Below are positions 52,561 through 63,885 of a stretch of DNA of 64,000 bases, in pieces. The number at the start of each line of letters is the position of its first letter. Position 1 is the stretch's first letter. A program made the position numbers and the translations under genes. A model generated the notes under the pieces. It was not told the origin of the DNA. It saw only the letters and a list, made by a program, of their open reading frames with translations, and did not search any database. Source of the DNA: Conoideocrella luteorostrata (Eukaryota; Ascomycota; Sordariomycetes; Hypocreales; Clavicipitaceae); assembly GCA_032433595.1 (NCBI GenBank), contig JASWJB010000201.1, positions 17,631 to 81,630 of the forward strand, written 5' to 3'.

Positions 52561-55500
52561 AACCATCTTCCTGACAAACTTAGATCGTGGCTGACAATCC
52601 CATCATCAGAAATCGTCCTCGTCAGATTGCCTCACGATATCTAACGGATCTGATGCTTCTTGCAGCGCCTGTACCATTCAACGAGCTCAACAACTGTCTG
52701 AATTACATGGCGGCCGATAATGCGGTTATGAACAACTTGCGGTATATGATGCTTCGAAGCGCCTGTACATCTTCCGACATCTGAAACTTTCCACGGGCTC
52801 GTCAGATTAACTTGCGATATCAGATTCCTGTACGTGTTCCAAGTTTTAAGCCTTTTCAACGCCCTCGTCAGACTGACCTGTGATCGGATGCTTCTTGCAG
52901 CGCCTGTACATCATCCGACATTTGAACCTTTGAACGAGCTTGTCAACTGACTTGCAATACCTGATGCTTTTTGCAGCATATATGTCTTACGAAATTCGAA
53001 CTTTTCAACGTCTTCGTCAGATTGACTTGTGGTATTTCATGCCTGTACGTCTTCCGAAATTTGGACTTTTCAACAAGCTCGTTAACTGACTTGCGATATC
53101 TAATGCTTCTTGCAGCGTACGTGTTTCGAGATTTAAACCTTTCAACCAGCTCCTTGCAGCCTATACATCTTCCAAGATTTGAGCCTTTCAACGAGCTCCT
53201 TGCAGCCTGTACGTTTTCCAAGATTTAAGCGATTCAAAGTCTTCGTCGGATCGACTTGCGGTATTTTATTCCTTTATGTCTACCGACATTTGAACATTTC
53301 AACGAGATTGTCAACTGCCTTGCAATACCTGATAATTCTCGCAGCATATACGTCTCACGAGATTCGATCCTTTTCAACGTCCACGCCAGACTGACTTGCG
53401 GTATTTCATGCCTGTACGTCTTCCGAGATTTAAGCCTTTCGACGAGCTCGTCAGATTGGCCTGCGATCTGATGCTTCTTGCGGCGCTTGAAACTTCCAAC
53501 GAGCTCGTCGACTGACTTTCGAATATCCAATGCGTTGTGGAGTGTACGTCTTCCGAGATTTAAACCTTTCAACAAGCTCGTCAGATTAACCTACCATGTC
53601 GGATGCCTGTATGTCTTCAGAGAAATAGAACCTTTGAACGACCTCGTCGGATTGATCTTCGATATCAGAAGCCTGTACGTTTTCCCAGAGTTGAACATTT
53701 GAAGGAGCTCGTCAGATAGACCTACAATTTCTAATGCTTCGACAGCGCCTGTACATCTTCCGGGAATCGAACAACCTTTCGGCGAGCTTGTCCACTGACT
53801 CTCGATATCTGATGCTTTATGCCGCGTGCGTCTTACGAGACTTGAATCTTTCAACGAGCTTGTCAACTGACTTTCGATATTCAATGCTTTGTGTAGTGTA
53901 CGTCTTCCGAGATTCAAGCCTTTTTACGAGTTCGCTAGATCGACTTGCGATATGTATGCTTCGATAGCCCCGGTACGTCTTCCGACATTTCAGCCTTTGC
54001 AACGAGCTTGTCAGATTGACCTGCGATCTGATGCTTCTTGCAGCGTCTGTGCATCTTCCGCGAATCGAACAACCTTTCAACCAGCTTGTCAACTGACTTT
54101 CGATGTCCGACGCTTTATGCAGTGTACGTCTTACGAGATTCAAGCCTTTTTTTACGAGCTCGCTCAATCGACTTGCGATAAATATGCTTCGAAAGTACCT
54201 GTACGTTCCGGGATTTAAGCCTTTGCAACGAGCTTGTCAGACTGACCTGCGATCTGATGCTGCTTGCGGCGCCTGAACCTTCGAACGAGCTCGTCAGGTT
54301 GATCTTCGATATCAGCTGCCTGTACGTTTTTTGAGAATTAGACCTTTGAATGAGTCGACCTACAATGTCTAATGCTTCTATAGCGCCTGTACATCTTCCG
54401 GGAATCGAACCACCTTTCAACCAGCTTGTCAACTGACTTTCGATATCCGACGCTTTATGCAGTGTACGTCTTCCGAGATTTAAGCCTTTTTTATAAGCTC
54501 GCTTGATCGACTTGCGATATGTATGCTTCGAAAGCGCCTGTACGTTCCGAGATTTAAGCCTTTGCAACGAGCTTGTCAGACTGACCTGCGATGTGATGCT
54601 TCCTGCAGCACCTACACCTTTTTGACCTGCGATGTCAGATGCCTGCACGGCTTCCGAGAATTGTGCCTTTGAACGAGATCGTCAGATCGGCCTACGATTT
54701 CTGAACCTTCGATAACACTTGTATGTCTTCCAAGATTCAAGCCCTTTTACCGAGCTCGTTGGATTGACTTGCGATACCTGATACTGCTGGCAGCCTATAC
54801 GTCTTGCAAGATCAGACCTTTCAATAAGCTTGTTGACTGACTGGCGATATCTGATGGATCCGATGCTTCTTGAACGCCTGTACATCTTCCGACGTTTATA
54901 CCTTTGAACGAGCTCGTCAACCGTTTTGCAATGACAGGTGCTTCTTGCAGCCTACACGTCCGACAGTCGAACCTTTTCAACGAGCTCATCAGATTGACCT
55001 GCGATATTACATTTCTGTACGTCTTCAGATATTTAAACCTTTTAACGAGCTTATCAACTAGCTTTCGATATCTGATGCTTTGTGCAGTGTACGTCTTCCG
55101 AGATTTAAACCTTTTCAACGTGCTCGTAAGATTGACTTGCGATATCTGATGAATCCGATGCTTCTTGCGGCGCCTGTACCATTCAACAAGCTCGTCAACC
55201 AACTTGCAATACCTGATGTCTATACATTGTCCGACATTGGAACGTTTAAGCGAGCTCGTCGGATTGACCTGTGGTCTGATGCTTCGACAGCGCCTGCACG
55301 TCTTCCAGGAATCGAATCCTTTAACGAGCTCGTTAACTGACTTTCGATATTTGATACTTTATGCAGTGTACGTATTCCGAGATTTAAACCTTTCAACCAG
55401 CTCGTCAACTAATTTACAATGTCTAACGCTTCTTGCAGCGCCTATACGTTCCGAGGTTTCAACATTTCAACGAGCTCGTTAGATTAACCTGCGAGGTTTA

Positions 55501-56640
55501 ATGTATCTGATGCTTCTTGTGGTGTACGCCTTCCGATATTTAGACCTTCCAACGAGCTCGTTAGATTGACCTGCGATGTGATGCTTCTTGTAGCGCCTGA
55601 GCCTTTCAACGAGCTCGTCAACTAACTTTTGATATGTGATGCGCTATGCAGTGTACGTCACGTCTTCCGAGAATTGAACCTTTGAACGAGCCCGCCAGAT
55701 CGACCTACGATGCCTACTGCTTCGATAGCGCCTATATGCCTTCCGAGATTTGAACCCATGAACAAGCTCGTCAGATTGACCTGTGATATCAGATGGCTGT
55801 ATGTCTCCCGAGATTTGAGCCTTTTCAACGAGCTTGTCAGATTGACCTGCGATCTCATGCTTCTTGCAGCGCCTGAACCTTTCAACGAGCTCGTCAGATG
55901 AACCTACGATCAGATGCCTGTATATCCTCCAAGATTTAAGCCTTTTTACTGTCTTTCTTGGATCGACGTGCGGTCGTTTACGCCCGTGCGTCTTCCGACC
56001 TTTGAACCTCTTAACAAGCTCGTCAACCAATTACAATACCCGATGCGTCTTGCATCCCGTATGTTGTCCGACATTCGAACATTTCAACGAGCGAATCAGA
56101 TTAACTTACAATATCTAATAGATCCAATGCTTCTTACTGCACCTGTATCTTTCAACAAGCTCGTCAAATGACTTACAATATCTAATGCTCCTTGCAGTGT
56201 ACGTCTCCTGATATTTAAACCCTTCAAAACGCTCGTTAGATTAACTTGCCATGTCTAATAGGTCTTTATATTTTATTAGATTAACTCGCGATATCGAACA
56301 CCTATACTTCTTCCGACATTAAGCCTTTCAACAAGCTCGTCAGATTAACCTGCGATATTCGACGCTTCTTGCAGAGCCTATATGTCTTGCGAGATGAGAG
56401 CCTTTTCGTCGAGCTCGTCAGGTTGGCTGCATGTCTGATGCTTTTTGCGATATCTATCGCTTCCAAAACACCTCTACGTCTTCCAGGATTTGAACTTTTC
56501 AACGAGCTCGTTGGATTGACTAGATGTCTGATGCTTCTTGGTCTGACGCTTCGAAAACGCCCGTACGTCTTCCGAAATTCGAACCTTTTCAACGAGCTCG
56601 TCGGATCAACCTGCAATCTGATGCTTCTTGCAGCGCCTGA
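52561..56640 (+). repeat. Module E array, block V (about 57 units)
   Basis: The longest E array, about 4.1 kb. It starts with the GCGGCCGATAAT sub-element and continues in 65-76 bp units. Three near-duplicate segments of about 350-400 bp (about 53750, 54050 and 54400, each with GAATCGAAC-A/C-ACCTTTC and CGACGCTTTATGCAGTG or close variants) show segmental duplication within the array. No transposon interrupts it, unlike blocks III and IV. Confidence 0.88.
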
Positions 56641-56765
56641 CCCAAAAGGACGCGTCACAGTCTCCTCCTTTTTCTGGTCACCACCCGAGCGAGAAACAAC
56701 CTATCCCGCTGGCATTTTGTGCGCTGCCCGTCGCAGAGTGGCTGGGAGCGCCTTGATTTTTCCCG
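56641..56765 (+). repeat. Module A remnant, block VI
   Basis: The right-arm relic has CACAGTCTCCTCCTTTTTCT, CATTTTGTGCGCTGCCCG and CTGGGAGCGCC. The left arm and spacer are missing. It joins the last E unit of block V directly. Confidence 0.75.
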
Positions 56766-57275
56766 CATCGTGCGCACTGCGTCCTTGCGAGTCGCTTGCG
56801 CCAGGCTTTAGCTTGTCGCGGCGGCTATGTGACTATTAAGATACGAATTCGCCAGACCAGGTAGGACCTCGCTTTCAGCGGATTACGCGCCAGGTGTTTT
56901 GTTTCATGCCTTATCTTTCTTCTACCTTCTGGGCTAGGCTCCTGTGCATTCTTTGCACTAGGTTTGGTTTTGTCTTGCTGTGTTGCTGTTTACGGTGTGT
57001 TATGTTGTAAGTCCCCCTGTCACTGAATTCCTGACTAAGCAGGTTTTTCGCAGATTGCGCACGAGGTGTGACTTTTTGGGCCCTGCTTTCTATTTTACCT
57101 TGTGCGCTGCGATTTTCTGTATCTCTTGCACTGGTTTTCTCTGCATATTATGCGCTGGCTGTTGTTGTGCTGCGTTGTGTTACTCTTGTGTTGGTTACCA
57201 GATCCCCCGTATCGCTGGTCCCGACCAAGCCCTGCTTCTTTTTGCACCTTGGGCGCTGCTGTTCTTATGTAGGCA
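56766..57275 (+). repeat. Modules B and C, block VI
   Basis: B phrases GGATTACGCGCCAGG near 56879 and CAGATTGCGCACGAGG near 57052. C has CCCCGTATCGCTGGTCC near 57206 and GACCAAGCCCTGCTTC near 57222. Confidence 0.8.
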
Positions 57276-58147
57276 GCATGATCATCATCAGCAGCAGCAG
57301 CGGCATCATCATCATTATCAGCTGACCCTTCCCTCTCCCGAGCGCTGGCTTTTGTCCTCTGCCGACCGCTCCTATTGCAACCATCTTGCTGACCGTCTCC
57401 CAGACTAGAATCGAATCCTAACCTGTGACCAACCACCATCATCGTATCCTGAACATCTTCATCGCCTTCAGATTAAACTTGCGAGATCCGATGCTTCCTG
57501 CAACGCCTGTACGTCTTGCGAGATTTGAACCATTCAATAAACAGGCTCGTCAGACTGACTTGCCGTGTATAATGCTTCTTGCAGTGTCTATTTGTCTTGC
57601 GAGACTTGAACCTTTTCATTGTCTTCGTCAGAATGCCTTGCGATATCTGATGGGATCTGATGCTTCTTGGACGCCTATACGTCATCCGACATTGGAACCT
57701 TTTTCCGAGAATCGAACCTTTTCAACGGGCTCGTCAGATTGAACCTACTTTGTCTAATGCTTCGATAGCGCCTGTACGTCTTCCGAGAATTGAACCTTTG
57801 AACGACCTCGTCAGATTGACCTGCGATATTCGATGCCTCTTGCAGCGCCTATACGTTCCGAGACTTCAACCTTTTCAGCAAGCTCGTCAAATTAACATAC
57901 AATGTCTGATGCTACGATGGCGCCTTTACGTCTTTCGAGATTTAAACCTTTAAACGAGCTCGTCAGATCAACTTGCGATATCCGATGCCTGTACGTCTTC
58001 CGAGATTCAAATCTTTTTAACGAGTTCGTTAGGTTGACTGTTGACGCATCGAAACCGCCTGTACATCTTGCGGGAGTTCAGTCTTTGAACGAGCTCGTCA
58101 GATTAACTTGCGATATCTCATGCCTGGACATCTTTCAACACATAAGC
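57276..58147 (+). repeat. Modules D (short) and E, block VI
   Basis: D is reduced to about 190 bp (57276-57460) with two or three phrases. E runs 57461-58147, about 10 units. At 58148 the E array passes straight into module B of the next unit without a module A. Confidence 0.8.
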
Positions 58148-58555
58148 CTTTTTATTGTCTGCTTGCAAGCCCTGATCGTTGAATTACGAACGAAGCAGAT
58201 TTTTCGTAGATTACGCACCAGGCGTTCTGTTTTGCGCCCTGCTTTTTATCACACATTTTGCGCTGGGCTTGTGTGCATCTTTGGTACTGGGTTTTATTTT
58301 GTTTGGTGCGCTGATTATTCTGTGCTACATGTTGCTTGTTGCTTGTTGCTTGTAAGCCCCCCCAATGGTTGGATTCCCGACTAAGCGGGTTTTTCGTAGA
58401 TTGTGCACCAGGTGCTACATTTAGGGCGCTGCCTATTCTTTTATTATATACGCCGCGATTTTCTGCATCTTTTGCACCAGGCATTATACCATCTTATCCG
58501 CTGGTTATTGTGCTGTGTTGTTGTTGTGCTACTCTTGTATTAAGCGAGAAAAACT
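58148..58555 (+). repeat. Modules B and partial C, block VII, cut by insertion
   Basis: B phrases GTAGATTACGCACCAGG at about 58206 and GTAGATTGTGCACCAGG at about 58395. Module C starts normally (GTGCTGTGTTGTTGTTGTGC), but after CTACTCTTGTA near 58538 it stops being recognisable. The missing C part, starting at TGTACCAGCCCTCCGACC, reappears at about 62806. Confidence 0.82.
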
Positions 58556-58679
58556 AGCATTCTCCATCGCCGCTTTAAGGCACACTAGCTCAGGCACTAC
58601 GCACGCGCTGCTCAGGACTGGCTCAGTGAGCCATAATGTGCTCACTGAGCACATCCTGAGCAAAACCCACTTAAGCTAA

Positions 58680-59935
58680 AGCTGGGACTAATGCCTGGAC
58701 ATTTATGCAAGGAAGATAAAAATTAACAATTTTATGTAAAATAAGTAATATATATGCTTTGATTTTAAGGCTAAGCGCCTATTACCTATAGGATTATAAG
58801 ATTAGGTCCTCTTCTTATTCTAAAACTTTATTTAACTCACTGTATTTAACTAACCATAATACCTTAAACAATATTAAAAGCGTAGAAATCTTAAGATCTA
58901 AACAAGCTATTTAAACAGGCAGTAGCCAAGGGGCTTATAGCTAGATGCATCTGATATTAGCTTAGCTAAGGTTTATTGCTATATTTCTAAAGAGCACGTA
59001 GAGTGTCACAATATATGTCTTAAATTATAGGATGTATAAGTTATTTATACTATTAATTTTTTAAACCTTATTCTAATATATTATAGATATTATGCTGGTA
59101 TTTATTAAAACATAAATAAAGACCCTAAGCTAAGAGACCTCTTGTAAAAGGTTCCTACGTTTAACAGTAGGTTACAGCCCCGATAACGTACCCAGCCTGC
59201 GCCTGGTCTGCGGACCGGTCGGCGAGAGACGCATCCTATATAGTGCCAGATTAAACAAGCCACGGAGGACTTGTTCAATACCATATCCATTTGCCTTAAT
59301 GGCCTAACGGGGATCGGGCACACCACCAGCATGGAAAGTAGCGCTGGCACCGCTTTGGCCCTTCTGGGGCCAACCCATAACACCTTACCACTGATCGTAC
59401 TTATAATACTCACTTACAACCTATCTTTACTACCTAAGAAACAGACAACCTACTAGTTCACCTTATGAAATAGTGCGACCGTTACAAGAGGTCTTTCTCC
59501 TCCCGGGCTCATATCTATTACACTTTTGCAGGGTCACATTGGAGCAAGAATAGTAAGAAATTATTTATTGATAAGTCTGACTTCTGACAAATGAAAATGC
59601 ACGTTATGTGCGACTTTTATCCTCAAATAGGCTTAGGGCTCAGCCTTCGACGAGCTTCCGGGCTTTATCCGTCAGTGACCCACACGCATCATTACCTGAA
59701 TCGCAACAGTTACCCATATAATTCTATGCATACAGGTTCACGTGCACCTACGGACTCCGGACAATTGGTCCACCAGCATCTGCTGAAGAGGGGGTTTGCC
59801 AGCAACCCCGCTAAGTATTTGCGACAATCCTTCATACTTGGTTTCTATTTCATCTAATTAGGCTACTATTATTCCTTCACTTTAATTTCACTTCTTGTTC
59901 TTTATTTAAATCTTCATCTGTTTCAAACGATCGAA
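58680..59935. other. AT-rich 5' flank of the HET gene
   Basis: No supported gene. 59150-59420 is more GC-balanced (GTCTGCGGACCGGTCGGCGA) and could be a relic. A short plus frame at 59591-59857 has no features. Confidence 0.45.
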
Positions 59936-61906
59936 ATGCAAGTCTCTGCTCCACTCTACATATACCAGCCTCTCATGTCGGATGGATCGACTTTTCGAGT
60001 TGTTTATCTACTACCCGGAGCCGAAGACGATCGGCTGGAGTGTACATTCCTTGAAGTTCCAGTATCAGCCAAACCGAACTATTCCGCTTTATCCTATGTT
60101 TGGGGCGCGCCTAGCACAGCCGAATTAGTATGGATCAATGGGAGAGTGATCGGTATCACTCAAAATCTCGGCCTGGCACTGAGACACCTAGGGAGCCCTG
60201 CAGAAGTTCGTAGCTTCTGGATTGACGCGCTATGCATCAATCAAACAGATGAAGTGGGGGAAAAAGTTGTTCAGATCCCTTTGATGCGACGAATATATCA
60301 GCACGCTCCGACTGTAGTTATATTTCTCGGCGGTGACTCCGACCACAGTGAGACAGTACCTAGCATATGCAAAATTATTAACCAGGCATATGAACGATCT
60401 GATTTTCAACTCCACCAATACCCTTTCACCCAACAGCCCCTGAATGGTGACAAGTACAAGGACCTAAGCTTGCCAGAGATGAACAGTACGAAGTGGCAAG
60501 GTTTTCGTCGACTCCTCCAACGGCCGTGGTTCACGCGTATTTGGGTGATTCAAGAGGCGGTCATGGCAACTTCAGCAGAGGTTATCTGTGGTGCGTGGAC
60601 CATGGATTGGACGTTTTTCTTCCAATCGATAAGCAGAGCCCGGGTCCTCGGCTTACCCATATTCAATGACCCAGATGGGAAGATAGAAGGTGACGATACT
60701 GTGGATCCGTCGGTTTCGGCGTCACAAATCATACTTCTTAATGCTCTTAGAGCCGGAGAATCCGAATTTGTGCCTTGGAAGTTAATTGACTTGTTGCATC
60801 GCGGAAGGAGTTCGCTCGCAACAAGGCCGCATGACTACTGTTACGGGCTGATGGGACTTTCAGAGGAGTTCGATGACCCTGTTTTCAAAATCGACTATGA
60901 ACTTCCCGTGGAGGATTTGTATCGCAAACTCGCTCAATATTTCGTTGAGCATGGCGATGGAGTCAAGATGCTATACAACGCCAGCGGTAGTGATCTCAAA
61001 CTACCTTCCTGGGTCCCAGACTGGTCGTATCGCAGTTTGCCACGCCCTCGAATTGCACCACATCCTCAAACGATTCCTGATAGGAACCCATCCTGCTCTG
61101 CGGCCTCATCATTTGTTTCTTTTATACAGTTGCATCCAAGCTTGCCGGATGTTATAGTTGTTCGAGGGCTCATTTTTGATCTTATTAGCAATCTAGGGAT
61201 TAACCACGGCCCGCGCTATTCAAAAGACCGGCGTGAAGTATTTCAGCAACCCACAAAGTTGAATGGTAAAGTCGAAAGCCTATCAGGATCTGCCAGCAGT
61301 GCCTCACATCATTCTCATGTTGCCAATAAATCCACATACAAATCAAGTATACTGCATATCGCCGACTGTATCACGGAGCTTTACCAACTCCTACGCAGCG
61401 GGCAGAATTCCACATACCCGACAGGAGAAGTCGAAGAGGATGTTGTCTGGAAGACACTAATATGCAACAATACACTCAACTCGATGAAGAAGGCTAGTTC
61501 AGATTACGCTGTTTTTTACCAGTGCCTTATTACCGTTATTCTAGCCCATAACCGATCTTGGAAGGTACCACAATTGAATCCCGGCCCTCTATCATTTAAA
61601 GAACTTGCAGGTTATGGGCCTAGCGATGTAGCTGGTAAATCAGACGTATTCGTGACGGGATCTATAGAGTTTTGTAATACCAAACGGCGTGGTAGAACAA
61701 GACGAGGCTTTGTTGGACAATTTCCTCTAAAATCACAGATAGGTGATATGATTTTTCTGCCTTTGGGTTCCGCAATTCCATTTCTGATTCGTCAAGCGAC
61801 GCCAGGAGTATACAGGATCATCGGTGAATGCTATTTACATGGGATTATGGAAGGTGAGGCGTTCGACGACAAAAGAACTCCAATTAACGATGTTCTTATA
61901 GCATAA
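59936..61906 (+). CDS. HET-domain protein (heterokaryon incompatibility type)
   Basis: A single-exon frame of 656 residues from ATG 59936. The N-terminal half carries all three HET signatures: YSALSYVWG (49-57), WIDALCINQTDEVGEKVVQI (95-114) and RPWFTRIWVIQE (196-207). The middle has ATRPHDYCYGLMGLS, the usual follow-on of the domain. The C-terminus has DMIFLPLGSAIPFLIR and GVYRIIGECYLHGIMEGE, common in these proteins. HET proteins are fungus-specific regulators of recognition and cell death between genetically different hyphae, and the HET domain is related to TIR-like folds. No STAND/NACHT or repeat domain is attached, so the partner must be encoded elsewhere. The gene is intact and without RIP-like stops, in contrast to its setting inside an insert that interrupts repeats. 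Confidence 0.93.
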   Translation: MQVSAPLYIYQPLMSDGSTFRVVYLLPGAEDDRLECTFLEVPVSAKPNYSALSYVWGAPSTAELVWINGRVIGITQNLGLALRHLGSPAEVRSFWIDALCINQTDEVGEKVVQIPLMRRIYQHAPTVVIFLGGDSDHSETVPSICKIINQAYERSDFQLHQYPFTQQPLNGDKYKDLSLPEMNSTKWQGFRRLLQRPWFTRIWVIQEAVMATSAEVICGAWTMDWTFFFQSISRARVLGLPIFNDPDGKIEGDDTVDPSVSASQIILLNALRAGESEFVPWKLIDLLHRGRSSLATRPHDYCYGLMGLSEEFDDPVFKIDYELPVEDLYRKLAQYFVEHGDGVKMLYNASGSDLKLPSWVPDWSYRSLPRPRIAPHPQTIPDRNPSCSAASSFVSFIQLHPSLPDVIVVRGLIFDLISNLGINHGPRYSKDRREVFQQPTKLNGKVESLSGSASSASHHSHVANKSTYKSSILHIADCITELYQLLRSGQNSTYPTGEVEEDVVWKTLICNNTLNSMKKASSDYAVFYQCLITVILAHNRSWKVPQLNPGPLSFKELAGYGPSDVAGKSDVFVTGSIEFCNTKRRGRTRRGFVGQFPLKSQIGDMIFLPLGSAIPFLIRQATPGVYRIIGECYLHGIMEGEAFDDKRTPINDVLIA

Positions 61907-62785
61907 AAACACTGTTTACTTTATTAGAAAATATCTTTTTCCCTTACATAAGCGAGTTCCTTTATCCTAATACAAGCTCGAGAGCTAAACAAAGCACAAG
62001 GCGTAATACCTGATATACACAACTCTTAGTATCAAGGAAAAATATGAGCCTATATAAGGTCCATAGCTTCACATGAAAGGTAGCCTCTGGCTACGCCATT
62101 TTTTATGTTGACACTTAACGTTCTTAATCATATGCTAAAATGCTATATAGCCATAGTTTGGCAATTTTGGCTTTAAATTTCATTTCTGTGTTCTACAATG
62201 TTTAAAAGAGAAAATAATGTGGCGAGGACAATGATTGCAATCAACCAAAAGGTGGCACCAAGGCTTTAAAAGACACAAGATAACCGCTTAATCGAATAAA
62301 TCTGGCCGACTTCTATAGTAATGAAAATTCACCGCCACAAAACTCTCCAAACGGCAATGCACCATGCAATCGATTGCGCTGTGTCTTTCTGAGGCTCTTA
62401 AAATACTTTTATTGCAACTGAAGCATGTGAGATTTTGTTATACCTGTCTAAATACTAGAGCCTCAGTAGAACAACACGTATCTAAGTGTGCCCAGATTAT
62501 TTGGAATCATCCATAAGCTTCTCTTATGATTCATACAAAAACAAAACAGGACGGTTTATGCTATGCCTGTCCTAATTCCAGGTAGCCGTTGTGCGTAATG
62601 TAGTGGATCTATGGAGAGGCATATGCGTTCTATTGGAGTTTTGCATAACTTGCATAGCTCATTGCTGCTCGTGGGTCGCTCAGGACGGCTCAAGGTTGCT
62701 CACCGGGGCTCAGCAGCTAAGCAGGTTAAAGCGGCCACGGCTCAGGAACTCAATCTAGGAAGGAAGTGGAACTAATTAGTTTTTC
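61907..62785. other. 3' flank of the HET gene, no gene
   Basis: AT-rich, no supported frame. The last 130 bp hold the right subterminal GCTCA cluster. Confidence 0.5.
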
Positions 62786-63440
62786 CTTCTTGATCATGCT
62801 GTGTTATGTACCAGCCCTCCGACCGAGCAAACCCTGCTTTACTGCACCCTGGGCACTGCTGTCCTTGCGTGGGCGGCAGCATCCTCATTAGCAGCAGCGG
62901 AATCATCATTATCAGCTCACTCTTCCCTCTCACAAGTGCCGATTTTCCCCGTCTCCCAAGTACTGACAGCAGCAGCGGCATCATCATCATCATTAGCAGC
63001 TGCCTCTTCTCTCTCTCGAGTGCTGACTTTTCCTCTCTGCCGACAGCAGCAGAAGCATCATCAGCAGCAGCATCGTTACTATTAGCCAACTCTTCCCACT
63101 CTCGAGTGCTGGCTTTTCCTCTCTCCCGAGTGCTGACATTTCCCCTCTGCCGACCGCGCGCGCCTCATCATTAGCAGCAACAGCATTATCATCATCAATA
63201 GCAGCAGCAACAGCGGTATCGACATCAGCTGACTTTTCCCCCTCCAGACCGCTCTTACCGTGGCCAGAGTCCTGAGCGGAATCCTGACCTGTGGCGGCCA
63301 GCATCATCAGCAGCAGCTGACTTCTCCGTCTCCCGGCCGCTACTACCGTGACCGTCTCCCTGACCGTCTTCCTGACCACCCTCCCGACCTGTGGCCACGA
63401 TAATCGTATCTTGAACATCTTCATCGCCTTGGCCAGATTG
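62786..63440 (+). repeat. Modules C (right part) and D, block VII/VIII
   Basis: C resumes with TGTACCAGCCCTCCGACC and ACCCTGGGCACTGCTGTCC. D carries CAT/CAG triplets with CTCTCGAGTGCTGACTTTTC phrases and CGACCTGTGGCCACGATAAT near 63384. Confidence 0.8.
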
Positions 63441-63885
63441 AATTGCCATGTCTGATGCCTCTTGTGGTATCTGACGCTTCGAAAACGCCTGTATGTCTTC
63501 CGAGATTTGGACTTTTCAGCAAGCTCGTTAACTGACTTGCGATATCCGATGCTTGCTGCAGCGTAGGTGTTTTGAGATTTAAACCTTTCAACGAGCTCCT
63601 TGCAGCCTGTACGTTTTCCAAGATTTAAGCCTTTCAAAGTCTTCGTCGGATTGCTTGCGGTATTTTATGCCTGTACGTCTTCCGACATTTAAACATTTCC
63701 ACGAGCTCGTCAACTGACTTGCAATGCCTGATGCTTCTTGTAGCCTATACGTCTGACGTCTGAACCCCCCAACGAGCTCGTCAGATTGACCTGTTATCTG
63801 ATGCTTTGATACGCCTGTACGTCTTCCAGGAATCGAACCTTTCAACGAACTCGTTCACCGACTTTCGATATCTGATGTCAAGAAG
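63441..63885 (+). repeat. Module E array, block VII/VIII
   Basis: About six units, ending at GATATCTGATGTCAAG near 63880. The units from 63510 to 63740 resemble 53050-53300 closely, including GATTTAAACCTTTCAACGAG and TTTCAAAGTCTTCGTCGGA. Confidence 0.83.

Larger units (their letters stand above)
58556..62785. mobile_element. About 4.2-kb insert carrying a HET-domain gene (candidate element)
   Basis: This segment splits module C of one composite unit. Near the left edge is GCGAGAAAAACTAGC, and near the right edge TAATTAGTTTTTCCTT, giving a short inverted match around AAAAACTA. Both subterminal zones (58580-58680 and 62655-62755) are crowded with GCTCA/TGAGC pentamers. The left zone includes nested palindromes such as GGCTCAGTGAGCC and GTGCTCACTGAGCAC. 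No transposase is visible, and I cannot fix the exact ends or a target duplication. It may be a non-autonomous transposon or a captured gene segment. Confidence 0.5.
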
